Part shown: positions 28,346 through 36,370 of the stretch, in pieces | Numbering within the stretch: position 1 is the first letter of the stretch | Layout: the number at the start of each line of letters is the position of its first letter | Assembly (NCBI RefSeq): GCF_006438845.1 | Contig: NZ_RCZJ01000003.1 | Span: 526,353 to 590,352 of the forward strand | Length of the DNA: 64,000 bases | Origin: Variovorax ginsengisoli | GTDB lineage: Bacteria; Pseudomonadota; Gammaproteobacteria; Burkholderiales; Burkholderiaceae_C | Direction: 5' to 3' | Made by a program: the position numbers and the translations under genes | Notes under the pieces: model-generated | What the model was told of the DNA's origin: nothing | The model's input: only the letters and a program-made list of their open reading frames with translations | The model's database searches: none

Positions 28346-30082
28346 TCATCCGCCGCGGCGCAGCATGAAGTCGCGGCCGGCGACGCGCATGCCGGCGGCC
28401 ACCACCAGCGTCGTGATCACCACCAGCACCACGCCCATCGCGGCCAGCGTCTCGTAGTTGCCCTGCTCGCTGAGGTCGAGCGTCAGCACCGACACCACGC
28501 GCGAGGCGGGACCCGTGAGAAAGACGGCTGTTGACAGTTCCTTGGTGCAGATCACGAAGACCAGGATGAACACACCCACCAGCGTCTTCTTGAGCAACGG
28601 CAACACCACCTTGGCCAGCACCGTGACGCGGCCGCCGCCCAGCACACGCACCGCCTCTTCGAGTTCGGGGTTGAGCGATCGCACGGCAGCGGCGCAGGCC
28701 GTGACGGCAATCGGCAGGAAGCGCGTCGTGAACGCCACCACGATGAGCATGCCGGTGCCGTACAACGAGAAAGGCGGGCCCGCGTAGGCGGCGTAGAGGC
28801 CGATGGCCATGATCAACCCCGGCACGGCGACGGGCGCCAACGCCAGGCCCTGCACCACCGCCGGAAACGGCGTGACGCGTCGTTGCGTGGCGTAGGCGAT
28901 GCAGATGCCCATCACCACGCAGATCAGCGCCGTGGCGATCGAATACACCAGCGTGTTGACGATCGCGTTGCGCACCGTCACCTGCTCGAAGAAGATCGTC
29001 GTGTAGTTGCCCAGCGTGAGGTTGCCGCTGGCCAGGCCGCGGCCCCACGCCTTCGACAGCGACGCCATGACCAGGATGACGAGCGGCATCACGACGCTCA
29101 GCAGGCCGATCAGTGACGCGTAGGCCAGCAGCACCCATCGCCAGGGACCGATGTCGAGCGGACGCCGCTCTCCGCCCTTGCCCGACACCGACACGAAGCC
29201 ACGGCGCGCCAGCAGCCGCCGCTGCAGCATCAGCATGACGATGGTCAGCAGCAGGATCGGCATCGAGAACGCAGCCGCCTGCTCGACCTGCAGTGGGTAC
29301 TGGAAGAACGACACCAGTTGCGTGGTCGCGAGGTTGATGCGCGCGGGGATGGCGATCAGCGCCGGCGTTCCGTACAGCGCGATGGCTTCGAGAAAGATCA
29401 GGATCGACGCGCCGACGATCGAAGGCAGCGCCAGCGGCAAGGTCACGCGCACCATCGTCTGGAACTTGCCCGCACCGTGGATGGCCGCGGCGTCTTCGAG
29501 TTCGGTCGAGACCAGGTCGAGGGCGGCCTTGGTGAACACGTAGACCAAGGGGTAGGTGTAGAGCGCAATGACGAAGGCCAGGCCCCAGAAGCTGAAGATG
29601 TTGAACGGCCCTTTGTCGACGCCGGTGAGCTCGATCCACAGCCGGTTGAGCCAACCCGCATTCGGGCCGGCAAGCAGGATCCACGCGATGGCCCCGAGGA
29701 AATTGGGCATCACGAAAGCCGCCAGCACGCTCAGGTGCGCGAGACCGCGCGCCGGCATGTTGGAGCGCGACACCGCGAGCGCGAGCGGCACGCCCATGGC
29801 CAAGGTCAGCACGGTCACCGCCGCGCCCAGGGCCAGCGAGTTGAGCAGCGCCTGCAGGTTGCGGGCGTTGCCGAGCGCGGTTGCGTAGCTCTGCAGCGAC
29901 CAGGCACCGTCGGCGGTGTGGAAGCTGTCCCACACCAGCCGCACGACCGGGTTGGCCACCAGCAGCACCAGCAGCGCGATCAGCACAGCGAACAGCCAGA
30001 ACGCCGGGTCCGCCAGGCGGTGCGGTGCGCGGCGCAGCGCCGCAGCGCGCAGGGGCGCGGGCGCGAGCACGGCCTCAGACAC
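28346..30082 (-). CDS. two-domain ABC permease, FbpB/AfuB type
   Basis: 578 residues containing two fused BPD_transp_1 units, about 12 membrane segments. EAA-like loops are ELEDAAAIHGAGKFQTMVRV in the first half and ELEEAVRVLGGGRVTVLAKV in the second. This is the layout of Fe3+ (FbpB), thiamine (ThiP) and phosphonate-type importers. Its stop is 14 bp before the ATPase start, and its own start overlaps the binding-protein gene by 8 bp. Confidence 0.92.
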   Translation of the reverse strand: MSEAVLAPAPLRAAALRRAPHRLADPAFWLFAVLIALLVLLVANPVVRLVWDSFHTADGAWSLQSYATALGNARNLQALLNSLALGAAVTVLTLAMGVPLALAVSRSNMPARGLAHLSVLAAFVMPNFLGAIAWILLAGPNAGWLNRLWIELTGVDKGPFNIFSFWGLAFVIALYTYPLVYVFTKAALDLVSTELEDAAAIHGAGKFQTMVRVTLPLALPSIVGASILIFLEAIALYGTPALIAIPARINLATTQLVSFFQYPLQVEQAAAFSMPILLLTIVMLMLQRRLLARRGFVSVSGKGGERRPLDIGPWRWVLLAYASLIGLLSVVMPLVILVMASLSKAWGRGLASGNLTLGNYTTIFFEQVTVRNAIVNTLVYSIATALICVVMGICIAYATQRRVTPFPAVVQGLALAPVAVPGLIMAIGLYAAYAGPPFSLYGTGMLIVVAFTTRFLPIAVTACAAAVRSLNPELEEAVRVLGGGRVTVLAKVVLPLLKKTLVGVFILVFVICTKELSTAVFLTGPASRVVSVLTLDLSEQGNYETLAAMGVVLVVITTLVVAAGMRVAGRDFMLRRGG

Positions 30083-31121
30083 CGAACGCGTCCTTCCAGA
30101 GCTCGATCACCTTCGGGATCTGTACCACCATCTGCGGCGGTGTCGGTGCGAGCAGCGTTCCCGCATCGGTGAGCCCCGGCACGCCCGGTGCGGACTTGGC
30201 ACCGACACGCAGAGACACGCCGAATTCTTCGTACGCGATGCGCGCCGTGTCGTCGCTGCCCAGTTGCCACTCGAGGAACAGCTTGGCCGCGTTGGGCCGC
30301 TTGCTGCCGGCCATGATGGCGGTCGGCGAGAGGATCAACACGGGCCCCTCCTTGGGCACCAGCGTAGCGATCGGATTGCCCTTGGACGCCTGAAGCGCGG
30401 CCAGGCTCATCGGCCCGGCGGACACCGAGCACTCTCCGGAAATCACTGTCGTCACGGCGTCGATGGTCGAGCGGCCGACATGGGCCTTGTTGGCCGCGAA
30501 CTTCTTGAAGACGCCGTCGCCGTAGAGCTTGCGCATCTCGATGCACCACGCGCCGGCCGCGCCGCTGTAGGCCGGATGCGCCATCGCGGCGAGGCCGGCC
30601 CACTTCGGGTCGGCCAGGTCGTTCCAGCTCGAGGGGATCGCCGCGCCCTTGACCTTGGCGGTGTTGTAGATCAAGCCCATCATGAAACAGCTGGACGCAT
30701 GAAAGTAGCCGTCCGGGTCCATGTTCTGCACCCGCTTGTGCTGCAGTGCCACGGCCGCCGGTGTGAACTTCAGCAGCAGGTTGCGCCCCTTGAGGTCGAC
30801 GTAGTGTGCGAGGTCGGTCGACGTGAAGACGTCGCAGTTCGGCGTGCCCGCGCGCAAGTCCTGGTTGAGGCGCTGGAAGGCCACCTGCGCCGTGGTGCGG
30901 ACCACGTTCACTTTCACGCCGGGATAACGGGCGGTGAAGGTGCGCCCCATCTTCTCGGCGATTTCAGAGGTCTGCGGCACCGTGTACCAAGTGAGCTCGC
31001 CCTCCTTGCGCGCGGCGGCATGGAGCGCGTCGAGCGATGCACTCTGGGCCTGCGCGGCAGCCCATGGCGTGAGCGCAGCGGCACCAGCCAGCGCATGGAA
31101 TTGACGTCGATTCAGTCGCAT
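30075..31121 (-). CDS. extracellular solute-binding protein, AfuA/FbpA-like
   Basis: 348 residues, first gene of the operon. The signal MRLNRRQFHALAGAAALTPW fits a Tat motif (RRQFHA). The mature part begins ARKEGELTWYTVPQTSEIAE, as in iron and 2-aminoethylphosphonate-type family 1 binding proteins. The usual twin tyrosines that coordinate ferric iron near the C-terminal third are not obvious; that region reads VLILSPTAIMAGSKRPNAAK. With an esterase and CoA-ester genes downstream, an organic acid ligand seems at least as likely as iron. Confidence 0.85.
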   Translation of the reverse strand: MRLNRRQFHALAGAAALTPWAAAQAQSASLDALHAAARKEGELTWYTVPQTSEIAEKMGRTFTARYPGVKVNVVRTTAQVAFQRLNQDLRAGTPNCDVFTSTDLAHYVDLKGRNLLLKFTPAAVALQHKRVQNMDPDGYFHASSCFMMGLIYNTAKVKGAAIPSSWNDLADPKWAGLAAMAHPAYSGAAGAWCIEMRKLYGDGVFKKFAANKAHVGRSTIDAVTTVISGECSVSAGPMSLAALQASKGNPIATLVPKEGPVLILSPTAIMAGSKRPNAAKLFLEWQLGSDDTARIAYEEFGVSLRVGAKSAPGVPGLTDAGTLLAPTPPQMVVQIPKVIELWKDAFGV

Positions 31122-31164
31122 GTCTTGTCTCCGTGTATTTCGGCACAGTGTACGAACAGCATTG

Positions 31165-31199
31165 ATAAAAATACAAATGGGGTTTGTATGTATTTTTAT
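31165..31199. promoter_or_regulatory. AT-rich inverted repeat, probable GntR operator
   Basis: ATAAAAATACAAA (31165-31177) faces TTTGTATGTATTTTTAT (31183-31199). The right arm read backwards is the left arm with four extra bases (TACA) added. It sits midway between the binding-protein gene and the gntR gene, in a region that is markedly AT-rich against a GC-rich background, and contains TGTAT half-sites typical of FCD GntR regulators. It probably controls both directions. Confidence 0.6.
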
Positions 31200-31251
31200 A
31201 AGAAGGTTTTTCGTCAGTGCGTGCCTAGAATCGACCGCACTGGAGACTGCG

Positions 31252-32013
31252 ATGCCACCTTCGAACCGAATCAACCTCAGCGACAAGATCCGCGCCGCCC
31301 TCGAGGCCGAGATCACGTCGGGGCAACTCACCGCCGGCTCCCGCATCGACGAGCAGGCGCTCATGGATCGCTTCGAGGTGTCGCGCACACCGGCGCGCGA
31401 GGCACTGCTTCAGCTGATGTCCTCGGGCCTCGTCACGTCGGTGCCGCGGCAGGGTGCGGTGGTGGCCAGCCTGTCGCTGTCGGAATACATCGCCATGCTG
31501 GAAATCCTGATGGAGCTCGAAGGCCTGGCCGCGCGGCTGTCGGCGCGACGCATGCCGGCCGTGCAGCGCAAGCTGCTGGAGCAGGCCGACAAGGCGTGTC
31601 GCGAGGCTGCCGCCAACGACGACGCGGAGGTCTACGGCAAGGCCAACCGCGCCTTCCACGAAATCATCTACGACGGCAGCCTCAACGAAGTGCTGGCGCG
31701 CCAGCTGCGCGGCATGCGGCTGCGCATGCGCCATCCGCAGCGCGCGCTGTTCGATCGGCCTGGCCGCATCCGCAATTCGCTGGCGGAACACCAGTCGGTG
31801 CTGCAGGCCATCCTGACCGGCGACGAGGAGACCGCGTACCGCGCCATGACCGGTCACATCTCCAGCGGCGGCAACGTGTACGCCGACGCCATCGCCAGCA
31901 TGCCGCACGGCGTGCCCGTTGCCGCACCGGTCGCCACGCCGGAGATCGCCGCCGACGCACTGGCCGTGACGCGGCGCGCGGCCGGCCGACGCAAATCTTC
32001 CACAGGGGCCTGA
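31252..32013 (+). CDS. GntR-family (FCD) regulator of the esterase/CoA-transferase operon
   Basis: 253 residues: winged HTH (IRAALEAEITSGQLTAGSRI, then ALMDRFEVSRTPAREALLQL) and FCD domain (EILMELEGLAARLSARRM, FHEIIYDGSLNEVLARQL). The C-terminal 40 residues are Ala/Val/Pro-rich with a basic end. It is divergent from the seven-gene operon and only one base separates it from the downstream oxidoreductase, linking both sides. The start MPPSNRINLSDKI was chosen because the family domain begins directly after it. Confidence 0.9.
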   Translation: MPPSNRINLSDKIRAALEAEITSGQLTAGSRIDEQALMDRFEVSRTPAREALLQLMSSGLVTSVPRQGAVVASLSLSEYIAMLEILMELEGLAARLSARRMPAVQRKLLEQADKACREAAANDDAEVYGKANRAFHEIIYDGSLNEVLARQLRGMRLRMRHPQRALFDRPGRIRNSLAEHQSVLQAILTGDEETAYRAMTGHISSGGNVYADAIASMPHGVPVAAPVATPEIAADALAVTRRAAGRRKSSTGA

Positions 32014-32014
32014 G

Positions 32015-32995
32015 ATGCAGACCACCGCCATCCACATCCGCGCGCACGGCGGTCCCGAGGTGCTCGACGCCGTGCAGGTCGAGGTCGGCGAGCCCGGCCC
32101 CGGCGAAGTGCGCATCCGTCAGAGCGCCATCGGGCTCAACTTCGCAGACATCTACCAGCGCCGCGGCGCGCATGGCCCGCACACGGCAGCGCCGTTTCCG
32201 CTCACGCTGGGCGCCCAGGGCGCGGGCAAGGTCGACGCACTGGGTGCCGGCGTCGACACGCTGCGCGTCGGCCAGCCAGTGGCGTACTTCCAGCCGGGTG
32301 CGTACCAGGCGGTGCGCAATGTCGCGGCTTCGCGGGTGATCGCCCTGCCCGACGACGTGTCCGAGGACGTCGCCGGCGCCACGCTGCTGCGCGGCCTGAC
32401 TGCCGAGTACCTGCTGCGCCGGCTTTACGTGGTGAAGCCAGGCGACGCGGTGTTGGTGCACGCCGCCGCAGGTGGCATGGGCGTGATCCTGTCGCAATGG
32501 GCGCGGGCGCTGGGCGCGGTGGTGATCGGCACCGTCGGCTCCGACGCCAAGAAGCCGATCGCGCTGGCCCATGGCTGCCACCACGTCATCGACTACCGCA
32601 GCGAAGACTTTGCAGCCCGCACCAACGAACTGACCGGGGGCCAAGGCGTCGCGGTGGTGTACGACGCGGTCGGAAAGGACGTCTTCGTGCCCTCGCTTGA
32701 CTGCCTGCGGCCACTGGGCATGGCCATCAACTACGGCACCGCATCGGGCGACGTCGAGGGCTTCGACCTGCAGCGGCTGCACGCCAAGTCGCTTTCGGTG
32801 TCGCGCCCCACGCTGCGGACCTTCATCGCCGACCCGGCGGACTTGCAGAAGGGCGCGGCGGCGCTGTTCGACGTGGTGCGCAGCGGGCACCTGAAGCTCG
32901 AAGTGCAGCGGCGCTACGCCCTCACCGACGTGCGGCGTGCCCATGAAGAACTGGAAAGCCGCGCCACCACCGGCGCGGCCGTGCTTGTCCCCTGA
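32015..32995 (+). CDS. quinone oxidoreductase-like zinc-free MDR protein
   Basis: 326 residues of the medium-chain dehydrogenase/reductase superfamily, quinone-reductase branch. GLNFADIYQRRGAH and PFPLTLGAQGAGKV mark the catalytic domain, and the NADPH-binding turn is VHAAAGGMGVILSQWARALG. No structural or catalytic zinc ligands are apparent, as expected for QOR. Co-transcribed with gntR; likely reduces a quinone or enone intermediate. Confidence 0.9.
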   Translation: MQTTAIHIRAHGGPEVLDAVQVEVGEPGPGEVRIRQSAIGLNFADIYQRRGAHGPHTAAPFPLTLGAQGAGKVDALGAGVDTLRVGQPVAYFQPGAYQAVRNVAASRVIALPDDVSEDVAGATLLRGLTAEYLLRRLYVVKPGDAVLVHAAAGGMGVILSQWARALGAVVIGTVGSDAKKPIALAHGCHHVIDYRSEDFAARTNELTGGQGVAVVYDAVGKDVFVPSLDCLRPLGMAINYGTASGDVEGFDLQRLHAKSLSVSRPTLRTFIADPADLQKGAAALFDVVRSGHLKLEVQRRYALTDVRRAHEELESRATTGAAVLVP

Positions 32996-33022
32996 CCTTC
33001 CTCGTTCCTGGAGTCTCGCCCC

Positions 33023-33778
33023 ATGAAGCTGTTTCACGGCTGGTTGTCCAGCGCCTCGCGCCGCGTGCGCCTGTGCCTGGCCGAAAAAGGCATCGCCTAC
33101 GAAAGCGTTCCCATCGACATGAGCAGGCAGGAGCACCACGCGCCGGCCTACCTGGCGATGAATCCCAACGGCGTGGTGCCCGCGTTGCTGCTCGACGATG
33201 GCCGGCCGCTGCACGAGAGTTCGACGATCTGCGAGTACCTCGACGAGTTGCAGCCCGTGCCGCCGCTGCGCCCGGCCGACCCCTACCAGCGCGCGGTGAT
33301 GCGCAACTTCGTGCGCTGGACCGACGAGAAATCGTTGCCGCACCTGCTGATCCTCAACTGGAGCATCGCGCTGCAGCCAGGCGCCAGCCAATGGAGCGAT
33401 GCGCAGTTGCAGGAGCGCCTCGACCGCATCCCGACCGCCGAACGGCGTGCGGCATGGATCCGCATCGCGCGCCAGCCTTACAGCGACGAGGAGAAGCACA
33501 CTGCGCTGACGCAGCTGCTGCTGCTCGTCGACAAGATGGAGCAGATGCTCGGCGGCGGGCCGTGGCTGATGGGCACCGACTACTCGCTGGCGGACATCGC
33601 CGCGGTGCCCTTCATCGCGCGCATCGCCGAACTCGCCCCCGATGCCTTCGCCGACGCACCGAAGGTCGCCGACTGGTGGCAGCGCGTGCAGCAGCGCCCG
33701 GCCTATGCGCTGGCGAACATCCAGCGCTTCGACGCCGCGCTGCAGGCGCGGCAGGCCGAAGCGGCGCGGCCGGCCTGA
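33023..33778 (+). CDS. glutathione S-transferase family protein
   Basis: 251 residues. The N-terminal domain has LSSASRRVRLCLAEKGIAYE with a serine-rich active-site turn (S9-S12), NPNGVVPALLLDDG and HESSTICEYLDE for glutathione binding. The C-terminal domain has MGTDYSLADIAAVPF. It is longer than typical GSTs because of a central 40-residue helical stretch (about 105-150), seen in beta-etherase- and tetrachlorohydroquinone-dehalogenase-related members. It is the third gene of the gntR unit and converges on the Bug gene. Confidence 0.87.
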   Translation: MKLFHGWLSSASRRVRLCLAEKGIAYESVPIDMSRQEHHAPAYLAMNPNGVVPALLLDDGRPLHESSTICEYLDELQPVPPLRPADPYQRAVMRNFVRWTDEKSLPHLLILNWSIALQPGASQWSDAQLQERLDRIPTAERRAAWIRIARQPYSDEEKHTALTQLLLLVDKMEQMLGGGPWLMGTDYSLADIAAVPFIARIAELAPDAFADAPKVADWWQRVQQRPAYALANIQRFDAALQARQAEAARPA

Positions 33779-33803
33779 ACGTCCGAAGCCGCGGCGCGCT
33801 CGC

Positions 33804-34784
33804 TCAATCCATCCGCGCGCCCGACGCGCGCACCGCCTTGTCCCAGCGTGGCGTCTCTGTCGTCAAAAAGCGTGCGAAGTCCGCGCTGCCCAGGAAGGCC
33901 GGGTCGGCGCCCTGGCTCACCATGCGCTCGCGCACGTCCGTGCTGCCGAGCACCTGCTTGAACGCGTCGCTGAGCTTGGCGACCACGTCAGGCGGCGTGT
34001 CCTTCGGCGCCAGGAAGCCGTAGAAGCCGACCACCTCGAAGCCCGCGATGCCAGACTCGATCACCGTCGGCACGTCGGGCAACGCCGGGTTGCGCTCACG
34101 GCTCGTCACGGCCAGCGCGCGCACCTTGCCCTGCTTGTGGTAATTGGCGGCCTGGGGGATCGACTCGGCCATGAACTGCACCTGGCCGCCCATCAGGTCG
34201 GTGAAGGCCGGCGCGCTGCCGCGGTAGGGAATGTGGACCATGAAGATCCCTGTCGCGGTCTTGAACATCTCGGGCACCAGGTGGCTGATGCCACCGTTGC
34301 CGGCCGAGCCGTAGTTGACCTGGCCGGGCCGCGCCTTGGCGTAGTCGACGAACTGGCGCAGGTTCTGCACCGGCAGCTTGGGCGTGACCAGCAGCGCGAG
34401 CGGCTGCATCGCCGTGCGCGCGATCGGCACGAAGTCGCGCAGGGTGTTGTAGGGCAGCTTGCTGTAGAGCGCGCCGTTGATCACGGCCACGCCGGTGTTC
34501 GCCAGCATCAGCGTGTAGCCGTCGGCGGGGCTCTTGGCGACCGCGTCGGCACCGACGGAACCGCCGGCACCCGGCTTGTAGTCGACGATGAGCGGCTGGC
34601 CCAGCACCGCCTGCAGCTTGTCGGTCAGGAGGCGCGCATGCTGGTCCAGCGGGCCGCCGGCGGGGAAGCCGATCACGACCTTGATCGGCTTGTCGGGATA
34701 GGCGGCCGAGGCCACCGTGGCGGCCGTGCCGAGGCCGAGGGAAAGTGCCGCGACAAGGGCGGCGCGGGCGATGCGGTGGCGCAT
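33804..34784 (-). CDS. Bug/TctC-family periplasmic binding protein
   Basis: 326 residues. A Sec signal (LVAALSLGLGTAATVASA) precedes AYPDKPIKVVIGFPAGGPLD, the mature N-terminus typical of Bug proteins, whose first loop binds the ligand carboxylate. Motifs ADGYTLMLANTG and FMAESIPQAANYHKQGKVRA support the family. Bug proteins serve tripartite tricarboxylate transporters or act as orphan sensors; no TctA or TctB gene is here. It lies 88 bp after the aldehyde dehydrogenase on the same strand. Confidence 0.92.
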   Translation of the reverse strand: MRHRIARAALVAALSLGLGTAATVASAAYPDKPIKVVIGFPAGGPLDQHARLLTDKLQAVLGQPLIVDYKPGAGGSVGADAVAKSPADGYTLMLANTGVAVINGALYSKLPYNTLRDFVPIARTAMQPLALLVTPKLPVQNLRQFVDYAKARPGQVNYGSAGNGGISHLVPEMFKTATGIFMVHIPYRGSAPAFTDLMGGQVQFMAESIPQAANYHKQGKVRALAVTSRERNPALPDVPTVIESGIAGFEVVGFYGFLAPKDTPPDVVAKLSDAFKQVLGSTDVRERMVSQGADPAFLGSADFARFLTTETPRWDKAVRASGARMD

Positions 34785-34872
34785 GGTTCTGTCTCCTTTG
34801 TGGGAGCAGATCTTAGGCAGCGCCCGCGCACCTTCCCAGGTGGAAGACCCTGCGTCGCAGGGACGCGCGCGA

Positions 34873-36309
34873 TCAGGCCAGCGTGTACGCCGTCTTCACC
34901 GTGGTGAAGAATTCCTGCGCGTACTTGCCCTGCTCGCGCGGACCGTAGCTCGAACCCTTGCGGCCGCCGAAGGGCACGTGATAGTCGACACCCGCCGTCG
35001 GCAGGTTGACCATCACCATGCCGGCCTGGCTGTGGCGCTTGAAATGCGTGGCGTACTTCAGGCTGGTGGTCGCGATGCCTGCCGACAGGCCGAACTCGGT
35101 GTCGTTGGCCGTGGCCAGCGCTTCGTCGTAGCCCTTCACGCGGATCACGCTCGCCACCGGGCCGAAGATCTCTTCGCGGTTGATGCGCATGCCCGCACCT
35201 GATTCGCTGAACAGCGCGGGCGCCATGTAGAAGCCGTCGGTGTCGAGCTTCAGGCGTTCGCCGCCGGCGGCCAGCACCGCACCTTCGCTCTTGCCGATCT
35301 CGATGTAGCTCAGGTCCTGCTCGAGCTGGCTCTGGCTCGACACCGGGCCGATATCGGTGCCCTGCGCCAGCGCGTCGCCGACCTTGATCTTCGCCATGCG
35401 GGCCTTCATCGCCTCGATGAACTTCGGGTAGATGCCGTCGGTGACGATCAGCCGGCTCGCCGCAGTGCAGCGCTGGCCGGTCGAATAGAAGGCGCTCTGC
35501 ACGCTCAACTCGACGGCCTGCGCCAGGTCGGCGTCGTCCAGCACGATCTGCGGGTTCTTTCCGCCCATCTCGAGCTGCACCTTCTTGTGGTTCGTCGCGC
35601 ACTGCACCGCAATGCGGCGGCCCACGCCGACCGAGCCAGTGAAGCTGATCGCGTGGATGCCAGGATGGTTGACCAGCGCATCGCCGATCACGCTGCCGCG
35701 GCCCATCACCAGGTTGAACACGCCGGCTGGAATGCCCGAGCGGCTGATGATCTCGGCCAGCGCCCAGGCCGAACCCGGCACCAGGTCGGCCGGCTTCATC
35801 ACCACGCAGTTGCCGAAGGCCAGCGCCGGCGCGATCTTCCACGCGGGAATGGCGATGGGGAAGTTCCACGGCGTGATCAGGCCCACGACGCCGACCGGCT
35901 CGCGCGTGATCTCGACGCCGATGTTCGGCCGCACCGACGGCACGATCTCGCCCGACAGGCGCAGGCATTCGCCTGCGAAGAACTTGAAGATCTGGCCGGC
36001 GCGCGTGGCCTCGCCGATGCCTTCCGCCTTGGTCTTGCCTTCTTCGCGCGCGAGCAGCGTGCCCAGCTCTTCCTTGCGCGCCAGGATCTCGTTGCCGATC
36101 TTGTCGAGCGCGTCCGAGCGCATCTGGATGCCGCTGGTCGACCAGGCCGGCAACGCCGCGGTGGCGGCCGCCACGGCTGCGTCGACGTGGGCGGCGTCAC
36201 CTTGCGTGTATTCGGCGATCGTGTCGCCCAGGTTCGACGGGTTGAGGTTGGGGCTGTAGCTGTTGCCCTTCTGCCATTCGCCGCCGATCAGGTTGTCGTG
36301 TTGTTGCAT
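34873..36309 (-). CDS. aldehyde dehydrogenase, probably 2-oxoglutarate-semialdehyde (2,5-dioxovalerate) dehydrogenase
   Basis: 478 residues. Catalytic C281 (STGQRCTAAS), general base E247 (LEMGGKNP) and N149 (ITPWNFPIAIP) are intact. The pattern at the N-terminal part of the fold (IFKFFAGECLRLSGEIVPS) and at the end (SAGIATTSLKYATHFKRHSQ, then PFGGRKGSSYGPREQGK) resembles Bacillus YcbD and related semialdehyde dehydrogenases of aldarate breakdown. The KdgD enzyme encoded at 58101 produces exactly that semialdehyde, so the two probably work in one pathway although about 21.8 kb apart. Confidence 0.82.
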   Translation of the reverse strand: MQQHDNLIGGEWQKGNSYSPNLNPSNLGDTIAEYTQGDAAHVDAAVAAATAALPAWSTSGIQMRSDALDKIGNEILARKEELGTLLAREEGKTKAEGIGEATRAGQIFKFFAGECLRLSGEIVPSVRPNIGVEITREPVGVVGLITPWNFPIAIPAWKIAPALAFGNCVVMKPADLVPGSAWALAEIISRSGIPAGVFNLVMGRGSVIGDALVNHPGIHAISFTGSVGVGRRIAVQCATNHKKVQLEMGGKNPQIVLDDADLAQAVELSVQSAFYSTGQRCTAASRLIVTDGIYPKFIEAMKARMAKIKVGDALAQGTDIGPVSSQSQLEQDLSYIEIGKSEGAVLAAGGERLKLDTDGFYMAPALFSESGAGMRINREEIFGPVASVIRVKGYDEALATANDTEFGLSAGIATTSLKYATHFKRHSQAGMVMVNLPTAGVDYHVPFGGRKGSSYGPREQGKYAQEFFTTVKTAYTLA

Positions 36310-36370
36310 GGGATGTTCCTCGAGGTGGATGCGGCGCTAGCTTAACGCCGCACCCTCTCGATGTCCCGCC

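Noticed and set aside
36310..36370. A terminator between the aldehyde dehydrogenase and tpsB (GCGGCG/CGCCGC with a nine-base loop).
   Set aside because: A perfect six-base stem exists but without a T-run in either direction; too weak to list as a feature.
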